A stretch of 64,000 nucleotides of DNA from Litoditis marina (lineage: Eukaryota; Nematoda; Chromadorea; Rhabditida; Rhabditidae), in contig OZ038438.1 in the NCBI GenBank assembly GCA_964036275.1, forward strand, positions 10,673,321 through 10,737,320, written 5' to 3'. This document shows positions 49,901-62,600 of this stretch, piece by piece. The position numbers were made by a program, and so were the translations under genes. Position 1 is the first letter of the stretch, and each line of letters begins with the position of its first letter. Below the pieces are notes generated by a model, which saw nothing but the letters and a program-made list of their open reading frames with translations, did not search any database and was not told the DNA's origin.

Positions 49901-52900
49901 AGTGGGTCCTAGCCATATTCAATTCATATACGAAAGTTACTACTCCAGGAACCATAAAAATCGAAATTGAACTCTTTTGTCCGATTGAACGTCTGGTACA
50001 GCGATTGCTAGTTTTTTCTGGTGACCTTTCTTTGATTAAAAATGTTCATTCTGTTCTTCAAGGGAGGAGCTGGAATTGATTTCGGGAGCTGCTGAGCGAG
50101 TTTTTTTTGGCCAAACCTCCTACGCACAACTTCTCCGTCAGATTAAATCTTGTGGAAAAGACGCACCCAATGGTGGACCTGAAGGTGGAGAGGTAAATAA
50201 TGTACACACAGGCATGAAAAGTTTTGAAGAACAAAACAATAGCTTCTAAAATCCTTTTCCAAGCACGCTATCGGGAACTATGGAACTTTTACAATCGATT
50301 CTGTTTCCCTATTACAATAACTGTTGGAAAGTATTCAAGACAAAATTGTATTTTTATAAACAAAAAACAGTATTTGAAAAGATCGAGTACGTACTGAAAC
50401 AGTATCAGTAGGAACGTTGGGAACCACATAGTCAATTAGTATAAAAAACGAGTGTGAAGAAAGTAAAGATCAATTTTGGAAACTTGAAATATAAAAGAAG
50501 TCCAATTAACATATTTTGAGGAAAAGGCTAATCTCGCTCGGTTTATAATTTCACAAAAAAAGGTACTGAACTTTTTGTTACCGAGAAGGAAACCTCTGCA
50601 ACGCACACTGATCTAGCTCATTCTCTGTTGTTTTCAAGAAAAGCGAGATCAGCCTTTTCCTCAAAATATGTTTATTGGACTTCTATTATACTTCTTGTAC
50701 AAGTTCGATCCAGAACTAATGTTTACTTTCTTTACACTCGTTTTGTATACTTATTGAACTCTTTTCCTATAGTTACGAAGTGAATGTAATTAGCATGAAA
50801 ATGCTATTTTGTTAGAAGACAAACTAGGAATGTTATTTCTGAAAAATTAGAGTTTTCAAGCGCTAATTGAGAACAAATGACGTAATTAAGAAACTTCGTT
50901 TAAGTGAGAGCAAATTGTGTGCTCCAGGCCGGAATCGAACCTTCGTTTACCATACGTGAATAGAGCGTCTATCAATTCGCCATCCAGGCTTGTGAATGGG
51001 AGTGATAAGCTGTACCCGCTTTTTATGAGTTCTTTTTTCGCTGGGATGCTATTTCTTACTACACGTGAAACTCTTCTTTCATTTTTATTTTCGAAAAACA
51101 GGTCTATCCAGCAGTTTTTGTTTCAGGCCCCTTGCACACTCAATAGTCACATTTCAGACACATCAGAAAAATACGTATACCCTAACTTCCTTTCTAGCTT
51201 TGCAACAGTGTGAGAACTTTTCGAATTAGTTTAGTTTGAGCAAAACTATGCCCAGATTAAGGGAGCGGACATTTCTGTCGCCGCCGCCCCGCAAGGAAGC
51301 CATTTTTGCGGGACGTTTGACCCTCCAACTCGTCTCAACCACTTTGACTTGGAACGTGTCTTGTAGACGTGTGTCCTTTCACTAACTGATGCAAATATCT
51401 AGAAAAATGGTCGAGGAACTATGGAGGAAAATTCAAAAAAAAAACTGTGTTGGAATGTCTGCAGACCTCGGAACAAAAACTAATCTGTGCAACGCTCCGC
51501 ACTGCGCACGATGAAAACCGTCGAATTCTGTTGTCGTTATCCATTTTCAGCCAAAATATGAATGAACTAACAAATTAAAATTTCGAGAATAGTTTATAGA
51601 AAGCTAAATCCTGAAATAAACTCACGTTTTTTATAGATTGTGAAGGAAACGACAACAAAATCTTCCACTGAAGGAACTGATAGGGAAGGCAGACACTTGA
51701 TTCCGAATGTTCAACTGGAAACAGTGGACGAAACCGTGAAAAGACAACCAAGTGAGTTGATGTGGCTGTTGTTCTGTGTACTAATGACTTAACTACACAC
51801 GTGATAAACCGCCGAACGATCTGAGAGTTTGACAAAAGTCAACCATCCACAACTTGAAACAATCTAACCGTCCCATCCCATAATTTTCAACCCGTTCCCT
51901 CGTCGCCGAAATGAAAAAAAATAAAACTCTAGTTACAAGGATTCTTGAACTGTTTTTCGCGCAGAGAAGTTTGAATACTAATTAATTAAATTTTGGGCTA
52001 AAATTTGGATACAAGCTATAAAAAGAAACCACTACCCTTGAAGTATTTTTTCATTCTTGAACATTTTCAGCTCTCAAACAAGTGGAACCAAGTAGCGAAG
52101 AAAATCAAGAGAGCACGGACAATGGTAAACCTTCAACAAGTCATTTATGAAGCAACTTGGGATTGAAGTAACTAATCATTTTCATCATTATTATCACTTC
52201 TTGCAAAGTTTTCTGAAAAACAAAAGTTTGGGAAGGAGACGAACAGAACGAGAAAAAGTGGAACCTGGGCGAAATTTAGATGTGAGTTAAATAGAAGATC
52301 TGTTATCAACAAGTGTTAACTTGGTAAATTCAGGTGTCCAAGCTCGAATGGTGGGTGAGACTGGTGAGTTAACCTTCTTTTTCCGTAGAGTATACTATCG
52401 TAGTTTGAGTACTTGACTGAATGAACAGTTAACGGCGATATGGGACAACGTCATATCTAGTCACACCTATCGAGAACATCCCGGCATTCAGATAAGAGCC
52501 TGCGTCTCTTCTAACATACACTCCTTACCTTTGCTCACACGTCCGCCGCGATACAAATCGAACGAACTAATATGTGAAGTGAGAGAGGCAGGCTGGGTAT
52601 CGATATAAGACGACGAATTTCAAACTTTTCACAAAATTGGGCTTTTTCACAGATTTACAGCACTTTCTGTGAGACAAATATAGTGACTACAATTTAAGAG
52701 GAAAACACGATTTGAGGCATTTCTTCAAATTTTCTATGAGGACAGCGTGTTTGGTACTCATAGAGAATAGCAATTCAAATTATTAGTGAGAGAAACTCAT
52801 TTGGAAAATTCGTATTGAAATTTTCCATTATGAATAATTTCAATTGAAATATTTCTTAACCAGAATAATTATACACAAATATAGTTTCACCTTTAACTAT

Positions 52901-55871
52901 GAATAATTTCAATACGAAATATTCATAGTTTGTATTAGCGAAGTATGTGAACAAAGTATTCCTGGAAAGGATTGGAACCTGCGACCTCAGTTTTGTAGTC
53001 CGACCCACTAGCCGCTGCGCTATTGTGACACATTTCTTTGGAGAGATAGGAAGCTTCATATACCAGTCAATGCGGCATCAATTACCCGGTATAACGCAGT
53101 TGTCTCCCCTGATATGTGCTCTCGTGGCGCAGTGGTGCTCACTTGATAACCGCAAGGTCGCAGTTTCGATTCCGGTGGTAACAAGTTTTGCTGCAAACCA
53201 CTGATTACCATAGAATAAGAATTCTCTATTATGAATATTTCCTGTTCAAAAAATCTATAGTAGAAATTTCAATTGAAAATTTCAATGATTCAAGCAATGA
53301 ATATTTCGTATTGAAATTCTCTCTCTATATTCTTCCAGATTTGGCCCGATAGCGTGAAATCCGCCAATATTGATATTGTTAGAATGGGGTGCAATTTCAC
53401 AGAAAATCGCGTAATACATGAGAAACCTGATTTTTTTCCATTTAATTCACAGAAAGTGCTGCAAATCGGTGAAACAGCCATATTTTGTGAAAAGTTTGAA
53501 ATTGGTCGTCTTATTTATTCGAGCCAACGTAACCCATTCCTGAAAGCCGAAAGCATGTCAACATGTAGCACAAGCCAAAAAAGTCTTACTTTGATTAGAA
53601 TAGGAGAAGATGTGGTTTGATTACATTAGAATAGGCATCCTTGTATACGTTGGATTGCAGGAACACGGTGTCAAAACGACGTTATTTTCCTGTTTGACGC
53701 CTCCGGTTCTCTGTATTCACAATTCGTCCTCCAGCTGAGACTGGCGAATCAGCTCATTGATAGTTTTGTACTTGGACCGCAAGACACGCAGGTAATATCA
53801 ATAGTTTTGTTTACAATTGTCTCACATTAGTTGTGAAATTGCTGATTCACACCATATTCCATATACCAACGATATATATAGCACCGTCCGTGTGGTGAAT
53901 TTACTATATTTACAGGTTGCAGTTGTGAAGTATGCCAGCCGACATCACTCTCGGGTTCTTGTGAACTTCACGTTAGTTTCGAATAGTTGGTAATAAAATC
54001 CTTATAGATATCTCATTTGCCAATTCCTTTCCTGAGACTTTTCTTGAAGGGGGGCGATTTTTCAGAAGTGAATACGATGGTGCAGCTTTGAAGAAGCTCA
54101 TAGCTTCTACGGCTTTCATGGGAGGCACGACGTTTACCAATGAAGCACTGATGAAAGCAGCCGACTTGTTGCAGGTAGCTAGGAAGCATGACAGGATTAT
54201 AGCACAGGGTCGGACAAACCGTTACAAGGACAAACGCTGCATTTCACACCAAAAATGACGACATGTCAACACTACTTAGGTTTTCTTCTGAGACGTGAAG
54301 AATGAGATGGGGGATATCTTGCTGCTCAGATAATGCATATCCCTTCTTCATATTTTACTACAAAACTGGTTAATACAAAACGGTATCTCATATGGTTGTA
54401 GTTTGTACTCTGAGCAATGATGCACTAATGTTTAGATTTTGCTGTGTTTGACATTGACAGCGATCTCAATAACAAGCTTAGCTTAAAATAGCATGCTCTC
54501 AAATACATTCCACTCTTCTAGTTTTCCTACAAATTTTCATGTTCTTGTTTAAGTCGAATGGAGCTCGTCGTTCCGGAGCGAATCCTATCGTAATCGTATT
54601 CACAGACGGATTCAGTATGGAGGATCCATCCGATGGTAACCATGCTCAGACTGACCATATCGCAATTGTAGTTTGATTTGAATACACATAAGAAGTGGCA
54701 TATTGTGACATGAACACGGAGGGGCGAACTACACACACAGAGCGTCAGACAGTTTTGGCATTCTCTTATCTGACACTAACTATATTTCTGTTCACTTAAA
54801 CACTGTTCACATGGAACTTGAGAAATGCATTAGGAATAGACTGTGCGTAAGACTGACTACTGCCCCCGAAGACTACTACAGCTGTTTTTCTTTACGCTTC
54901 TCGTGAATAGTCTATTTTCGATTCTAGTATACTCATAAAAATCTAAGTTTTTCTCCAACCTATCCGATATTAGTATATTATCCGGTCCTCGGGCGTTTGA
55001 CGATTATTTGGGCATTATGATCCACCGTAATATATTTGAGCTGTAGTTGTACTGAGGAGATAAAACAATCACTTTTGAACAGAAACCCCGATCTCGAACC
55101 TGTATGGTTTCATGAAAAATTTTACCGTCAAGATTAGCTGGATGAATAAAATCTACTCTGCTGCCCGTTTTCCTATCTTCTTTCAATATTCACTCCAAAC
55201 AATTCAGCATCACTACTTCTACGGGGATCGGGTGTGACTATTTTTGCTGTTGGAGTGGAGGGGTCGGCAGGCCGAGTGAACATGAAGGAGCTAAACGTGA
55301 GAATACTTTTCTGATAAGTTATATTGTTGTAGAGGGGACTGATCGTTTTCGCAAATCGTGGAGAAACATCAGAAAAAGATGGCTAGATCATGATTTATGA
55401 TGTTTTCCCCCACACGTTCGAAGCAGATAATCATTGGATAACAGGTGTTGGTATTCAATTTTATAATTTAATTTTATGTTCTAGAGCTTTCACAGTCTAA
55501 TTGTAAAACTTCCAGTCGGTTATTAGTTTAATAATATCATAATTGTATTTGTGCACGTCACTGTTTTTGTGGTCGGAAGATGATGATGAAATGTTGATTA
55601 GGTTCCCATAAGAAGTTAGTATAAACTTCAAACGAGTTCGGATAGATTTCTATCTCACATCTGCTAGCTGAAACACAGGTACGTGAAATGTGTAAAACAC
55701 AACTCAGACACTAGAACGTGACATGAGCCATTCATTGCCAATGATCTGAAAATGTTGCAGACGATCGCCGGGGATGGCTCGCGTGTGTTTGTGTCCTCCA
55801 CATTCTCCCAGTTGGTGCAGCACATGAACACTATGAGAGAAAAGTGCCCGACAAAGCAACACAAACTATAA
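46940..55871 (+). CDS. Secreted protein with two von Willebrand A domains, 17 exons, 531 aa
   Basis: Probable extracellular adhesion or matrix protein. Exons: 46940-46981, 47177-47338, 48008-48068, 48511-48596, 48979-49114, 49358-49478, 49812-49896, 50067-50192, 51637-51751, 52071-52124, 52334-52363, 53661-53791, 53916-53971, 54066-54174, 54554-54635, 55208-55296, 55761-55871; the sum is 1596 nt. Signal peptide MVRWTASLICLCLSVSA, then a Ser/Thr-rich region, vWA domain 1 (about residues 88-260) with the metal-site residues DSSGS, ATGAAL and LTDGYS, a charged linker, and vWA domain 2 (about 343-525) with CQNDVIFLFDASGS, MGGTTFTNEAL and VFTDGFS. Both MIDAS sites look complete. There is no membrane segment. 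Exon 8's acceptor (gggag) is unusual. AATAAA is at 55929-55934. Nematodes have many such vWA proteins, and I cannot assign an orthologue. The C-terminal KCPTKQHKL is not a recognised signal. Confidence 0.88.
50439..50750. mobile_element. 312-bp fold-back MITE flanked by TTA
   Basis: The ends GTATAAAAAACGAGTGTGAA and (complement) GTATACAAAACGAGTGTAAA continue into a long hairpin that also pairs the AAAGGCTAATCTCGCT and AGCGAGATCAGCCTTT segments. TTA flanks both sides (50436-50438, 50751-50753). A three-base TTA duplication is typical of PIF/Harbinger (Tourist-type) elements. It lies in the intron between exons 8 and 9 of the vWA gene. Confidence 0.7.
50928..50992 (-). repeat. tRNA-like sequence, degenerate
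   Basis: On the minus strand it has an A-box-like TGGCGAATTGATAGACGC and a B-box GGTTCGATTCC at the right distance for a tRNA, but the acceptor stem does not pair and no clean anticodon stem forms. It is probably a tRNA-derived SINE fragment or pseudogene. Confidence 0.4.
52962..53032 (-). repeat. tRNA-like sequence, degenerate
   Basis: The minus strand shows A-box TAGCGCAGCGGCTAGTGGG, anticodon-loop-like CTACAAA and B-box GGTTCCAATCC in tRNA order and spacing. The acceptor stem is not complementary, so a working tRNA is unlikely. Confidence 0.45.
53116..53186 (+). repeat. tRNA-like sequence, degenerate
   Basis: A-box TGGCGCAGTGGTGCTCAC and B-box GTTTCGATTCC have tRNA-like spacing, with TTGATAA as a possible anticodon loop. 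Stems are incomplete. It is opposite in strand to its neighbour at 52962-53032. Confidence 0.45.
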
Positions 55872-56615
55872 CTATTGATTATTCCAACTGTTCATTGCTC
55901 AATGTTGTCAATGTCAGGTTCATGATTTAATAAATGTATGAAAATCATTCCCAGCTTTGAAGTCGATCCATATAGCATATACAATATACACCTGTTGAAC
56001 AGAACAGTAATCATTTCTTGCTCGTTCTTGCTGTGAAATCCAAATTACATCCACATCACTTGCAGAACTAACAGTGAGGTACGACACACGAAGTATAGAA
56101 ATCTTTACTTTTTGGGAAGACCAAGCAGAATATGCTATATAGTAGTTCAAAGCAAACCAATACAAAGATTGTTTCATCATAAATTCTACCAGTAGAAGAC
56201 GTTAAAATTGATGGGAATGATTTGTACCGACAAAAAAACCGTTCGACAAGTTTACCGGATCGGAAACATGGAGAATATCAACGTTATTATCACTGTTAAC
56301 TCGTTATTATAGACGAGTGAAAGCTTGTACTTTGCCCTTCTGAAGCACCGGAGTAACAGCGTTTATGTATATTGACAAATGTAAATCTATATTTTTCGTG
56401 GTAACCATTAACTATCCGACACTGTTGGTTTAACTGTTTGATAAAAAATATAGTACTTTTTTATGATGGAAAACTAAACGTTACTGAATCATGAGTAACC
56501 AGTATCTATGTGATTTATTGTAACTCTTTGCTTGGATTGGCACCATTTTTAACTTGTTAGTAACATCATAGCATAATCTAATAGCATAGTCTAGTACTAT
56601 GCTAACAGTTTACAA
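55872..56615. other. Convergent intergenic gap (vWA and ORP genes)
   Basis: It contains the vWA poly(A) signal AATAAA at 55929-55934 (+) and TTTATT at 56514-56519 (AATAAA on the minus strand) for the ORP gene. Nothing else is recognised. Confidence 0.55.
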
Positions 56616-59600
56616 TCACTTGGCCGTTAAGTATGAAAAGAGAATGGCTTGTAGAACAGTGAGTACAGAGAAGAATATAATAATTGACTGTGTGGAGGGA
56701 AGCGTTTCTCCAATTATTCGTTCGAACGAGCCCTCCAATCGTCTTGATGCGATCTCCGTGGAGTGAGAAAACCGCTGAACGAAAAAGTAAGATTCGAGCG
56801 AGATGGTTTAACTGGTAATGGAATACTACTTCATACTGAAGATTCTCATCAAGTTTGGAAGTATCACAAAGATAACTTAATCGGTGCTTTTTTTGGTTAC
56901 TTCGAGCGAAAATCCGCTTATGAGTGTCGGTCTTCGACAGATTGTTGGTACGGTGTGAATATGTTTCTAACCGAAGACACCTTCCATCACCTTGTGTTCT
57001 AAACATGGTTCATACTTTACCTAGTGACACTCCTAGCGCACGCATTCAAACCTCCCATAGTTTGTTCTTTGATTCAAACCTCCACTATGTCAAATAATAT
57101 TTTCCAGCATTTTCGTGGAGGAAACTAAGTTCAGAGTGCGAAATTCGGTAACCTTTCCGATAACCCAAAGGAAAAGTGTTCAGAGTTCTGTACTAGTCTT
57201 GGTAGGCTGGAGAAGGACTGTATGTCACCTTAATGATTTCGTCAATTTGCTTCGCTTGCATTTCAAAAGCCATCGTATCTTTCTTCTTCCTCAATGGTTT
57301 CTCGTTGTCTTCCTCCGTTTCTGATGATTCCGCCGACGCAGCCTGAAAACAGAATAATGGTATCTGAGGCGGTATAGAACGAATAATACAGCAATTGGCG
57401 AATGAGCGAATTTGTGCGTTGTAGTTTGGTATCCACCGATCATAAGTGTTTTATTGCGACTCGAAGGCTGATTAATCCACAAACAGAGCAGGATCGTACA
57501 ACATGTACGGATTTTAACTACTTACTGGAAGCGATTGCTAAACCTCACGAGAGAAATGTCACAAACTTCTGATAAGAGTTCATTGCTCCCATAAGAAATG
57601 TAACGTGGTAAATGGTTAATCTCGTTTGAAGGGTTTGCTACAGCTATCGGCGTTGTAGCGATTTTCGTAACGTCGTCAACTCATTTGATTTTCACACACG
57701 GGCAGATCAATTATCCAAACAATTGATTGAGTAATCCGTATAACACTATTTAGGATTGGTTCAAATAGCTTATCCGGCTAGTTGGGCTCAGATACTACGG
57801 CCACTGATATGATCTGCTTAGATGGTCTGCGGTCGTTCCATGCAAGACAGTGGTTCTTCTCGAATCTCAGTTCTCACCTCACTCTGGCTGGTTCGTTTCG
57901 GCACATTTCTATCTGAAGATCTCTTCACACGACATTTTGTTTTGATCACATAGTTGTTTTCAATCTGCTCCAAATCGTTGTGCGCATCCCAGGGACGATA
58001 CCTGATAAAACAACAATTGTTCATTGGACACAAACATATTACCATGTCAATCAATTGAATTAAAACTATTTCGTGAAAGAATAGGAGTAGTGATTCGATG
58101 ACTCTCCAGTATGAGTCGCCGGCGAGTCGCCGCGGAGTTTCGTAGACAAAATCGATGCCGTAATTAGTAGACATTAATAATTTACGTGGCCTGTCAAAAA
58201 ATTGAGAAGTGAGTTACATACGAGCCAAAAACGAAGAGAGTTCATCAAAACTTGAATTTTCCACTGTTTCATGGCTATCTATGGAAAGTCTGCTGATCTC
58301 CTCCAAAATTGAAGTTATTTCAAGAGGTAGGAACAATGAAACCGCATTGATACTCACTCGGCGTGTATGTATTCATACTGGTCTCCATGTTTCTTGAAGT
58401 ATTTCGTTTTGTGTGCCACGTTGCTTTTCGCGCGATTCCGTTGGTCTTCCTCGAGGACCGTTTTCTCCGCGGTTGCCTTGTACTGATCCTCCTCTGTGAT
58501 GGCGGCCGTCACTTTCGACCACAATCTGGAGAAACAGTACTATCAAATTGAGTAGAAGAACAATTAAATTAGGCTAATCCAGACTACTTGTCTGATGAAT
58601 CAAGTTTGGAAAATTCCTGGCCTTGAAAAAATTTGAATTTTCTCTTTCTGTGTTAAAAACCTCTGTACAACAAAGAAGTGCAGCTATTGTCGACCAGAGT
58701 ATGCGATACGAAACACATTTCGAGAATACGTTGCACAACGAAATGAAAATTTTAAAGAATCTGTGAAAATTATCTTAAGTGGCATGGAAAACACTCACTT
58801 TTTAGACTCGAATTCATCTTGCGCTTCAGAATCAATTTCGTATCGAGGAAGTCGAAGTGCAATTACTTCCGGCGTTGGATCCCACAACACAGTCTCGACC
58901 ACCTGAACTGGATTAATTAGATATGTAGTCATAGCATAACAACACAGGGATGTATACTATTTACAGTTATGGTTAACTGAATCCAAAACCTCCCACAGTT
59001 AGGGGCGCAATTTTCGCTCACATCTCCTGAGCGGAAATTTGGTGCAGAAAGACACACAGAACACGTTTCGAGAAATACAATAAGATGAGTTCTATTAATT
59101 GAACCGTACGTCGTTACGAATAAAATATTCGATTCGTAGTCAGATCTCTCTCTTTTTTCGGTATTGGTTCGAGAATGCTGATGTGCTGAATAAGTGAAAA
59201 GTCACGGGCCTGAATGATTTTTTTTGGCACATGATTTTCAGCCGAAATAACCCTACTAGTCGGGGTAGGCGAGGTTAGTTTCTTGTTCTTGCTAGCCCCA
59301 GCGTACATAATAATACAAGAAGACGTAGAGTAGCGCAGCACAGTTTTAAATTAGAAACAAAAAAAGCATGGTCGATATCAGATTCGCGACCCTTCAGGGC
59401 CTTTTGGGCCAGCGCTTACTCGATCACCCGAAATTAACTTTTAGGGTGTAGTAGTCCCTCGACTTTCCATCTGAGGATAATACTACAAAACATTTTTAAC
59501 TTTATCTTTTGTGCCTGGTCCACAAGCCCAATCGAGTGGATTACAACAGATCATTGAGATTTTCGAAAACAATCTGCTCGCTTCATAGTAACGTTTTCAG

Positions 59601-62600
59601 ATTTTTTCAGTAGCGCACCTGTTTCTTTTCTCTGATTATAATTTTTCCGTCCCATTGTCCCTCCAGTGTGGCTAGTTCTTCTCTGCCGTACTTGAACTTT
59701 CCGGTAATCTAAAGAACAGATTAGATCCGAATAAAAAAATAGGCTGATGTGTCTCAGATATAACTACAAATTAACTCCTTGTTAAGGTCGGAATCTGTTA
59801 ACGAAACGATTTGATCGTCTTCTTCAGGTTGTTGGAAAGCCATAATCATAAATACCTTGTTCATAGAGCCACCCATAAAGGGTTTCAGTTGAAAGTCGAG
59901 CTGACAGGAGTATCCGGTTTTTTCGCACTCAATCGTTACCTGCAATCTTCAATTACGAAAGATGTTTAGTTGCAACTTGCAGAATACATAAAGGCAGTAC
60001 GTTATATATCTCGCTTCAAGCTGTCGTTTAGTGTACAGACGATAATTGGAACTGTAACTATTTTTTGTTTCTCTCCGAGGCACTAGATTCAATGAGAAGG
60101 CTACTCAGCACCCTCCGCGATATACTTTGAACCAACCAATCTGAATAGTTAGACCCACAGTTCGCAAAGTTGTTACAAAATGGAATTTTTATTTCATTAC
60201 CGCACTAATTTAGTGGTTACTTGTGATTACTTGTTCAGGCAACAGTGAAAACCCTGAGCCGAGCTCGTTAATAAGGTTAGAATTTAGCCCCTCTGCACTG
60301 CAACGCAAATCAGAAATAAGGGGAGAACTCACTGGTCCAGCCAATTCCATGCTCATTGTTCCAATCATAATTCCCTTGCAGTTTGCATAGGGAAGGCTCA
60401 CTTTATAGCTTTCTCCTCTGTTCAGCAGGGTCAATCTAGATTGGGTATTATGAACAACCGAGTGGAGCTAATTTTCGTTTTTCCCACAGAAGAGTGCTAC
60501 AAAAATTTCGATTGAGAAATTCTCACGGTTCAACTTTGAACACATACTTCTACGATATTTTAGGAATTATGCCAGATTCGTCGAACATTCTGATACTGAT
60601 GTGTTTGTAGTTTGATCCAGAGCAATTTACAATGATTCTGAATACTGTTCTTGCAAACGAAACGCATTACAGTACTTTTCGATGGAGAGAAAGACGTACA
60701 CTATTTCAAATGTAATTCTCACTTCAAATGGCCGACCATAATAGCAGAGAGTGAGTTTCCGTAGAATTTGCTCTTCGCGAGAATGGTTCCAGAAATATTG
60801 AAACCGGCCTTCCGGTTGGTGACGAATAGGGATGACACGGGTGGATGATGGGACACCTCAAAGTAAACCACCCTTGGAAAGGTCTAGATTTTCAAAATGC
60901 GCCCTTTAAATCATAGTTAAAGTAAATTGTTTTTATTAGGTTATTTATTAGAACAGAATATATTATGTCACTAGGACGTCTTGGATGTAAAAGATGTAAA
61001 AGACTCAGTAAAAGATGAACTCAAAAATCGTTTAGACTTAAGATCCTGATTCAAACGATTTTTGGGTTTTTTCTCAGAGTCATCATCAGTTGAACCCCTC
61101 AGAGAAAAAGAAATCAGGACGAAAAGACTTACTGACCGTCTTCCAACGAAGAGCTTGAAAACGTGCAATGAAGTAGAAGCAATGTCCATTATCGTTGGAG
61201 GACGGTCAGTAAGTCTTTTCGTCCTGTTCTCATTTTCTCAGAGGGGTTCAACTGATGATGACCCAACCCTCTGAGAAAAAAACCCATAAACCGTCTTCAA
61301 TCAGGGTCGAAACTATTTTTAAGTTCATCTTTTACTGAACACTTTCATATAAATATAAATTGTTTGTATTGATGAAACTCAATACCACTGAAACTTCCGT
61401 CAATAGCATTCGGATTTTACGACAAACTAGACACATATTTAGTCTAAAGCAAAGGTTTTCTTCAAACGGTTCCATGAAAGCGGATGTGATCTGTGAATTA
61501 CCTGTTCTGCAATGTAATATGTGGTAGAACCATCCGGATGCTTCCAACAACATCGGAAAGTTTCTCCCAGAATAGGATTGTATGGTTTTTTGAGCCCTTT
61601 GGGCTTCTTATAAAACCCGGACAGATAAAACTTGGTGACTTTTAGTATTCGCTGGTATGGATCGGGATCAGAAGAAGCTCTGGAAAAGAAAATGTCAAAA
61701 AATTCTATTTTTTAGAAAACCATTCCATCTTTGATTAAATGAGCTCACACATGAATTCACTTCAATGTTTTGCAAAAATGAGGTAGAGTTGCTGGACATC
61801 GCGTGATAGAGTCACGTTTATTTTCTGGAAAGTAGTGTGAATAGAACTATCTAAACTAACAATATCGAAGTACGTAACCCTTTTAAGTATTTGGAGAGCT
61901 CACTCTGTGATAAGATCCGCGTGATAGTAATAATCTGCTAGCTTTTCGAGAAATGATCTCGGCTCCAATATGAAAGTAGGTAGGACAACCTGAAAACATT
62001 ATCAGATCAGACTGGCCCGATCAAAGTTCTGCTTATCGTGAATTATTTTTTGATATTTTTAAAAATCTGAAATGAATTTACGCACCTTGGACAAATCCAT
62101 GCCTGGTCGAATTTGTTTGAGTAGAGTCCAAACCAAAGACTTGTTCTCTTCCGCTACTTCCTCTGTTTGATCTTTGGAACCGCACTGGGTGATCTCAAAC
62201 AATGAAAAACTAAAGCAAGACTCCCGTTATTTATTGGGAACGACGGAATCTGAATTGCAGTTTGTCGATCAACCATAAGACTTTCTACTTACGCCTACAA
62301 CGCCCTAGAATCAAACAAAAACAAAACATAACAAAATGGTTGTTTTCAGTTCGCATTTCTCAAAGCCATTTCTTAATTGATACAAAACTCAAAGTGAATT
62401 AGTCAACCCGCAATGCCAATCAATAACAATAAGGAATCACTTCTAGGGCAACTGAACTTATAATTAATTTAATCAACTCAGTCAGTTTTCAGTGAGCACA
62501 TTCATTGAACTATGTTCTCAGTGGTAGCCACTGTTTTCAACAATATGATCACACGCACCACTTCCTTCTGACTTTCAACCCATTCACTTTGAGTTTCGCA

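Larger units (their letters stand above)
52815..53325. repeat. Composite repeat: AATTTCAATTGAAATATT flanks around two tRNA-like sequences
   Basis: AT-rich arms built from AATTTCAATTGAAATATT and its variants occur at about 52815-52925 and 53260-53325. Between them are tRNA-like sequences on opposite strands, at 52962-53032 (-) and 53116-53186 (+). It lies in the large intron between exons 11 and 12 of the vWA gene. Confidence 0.5.
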
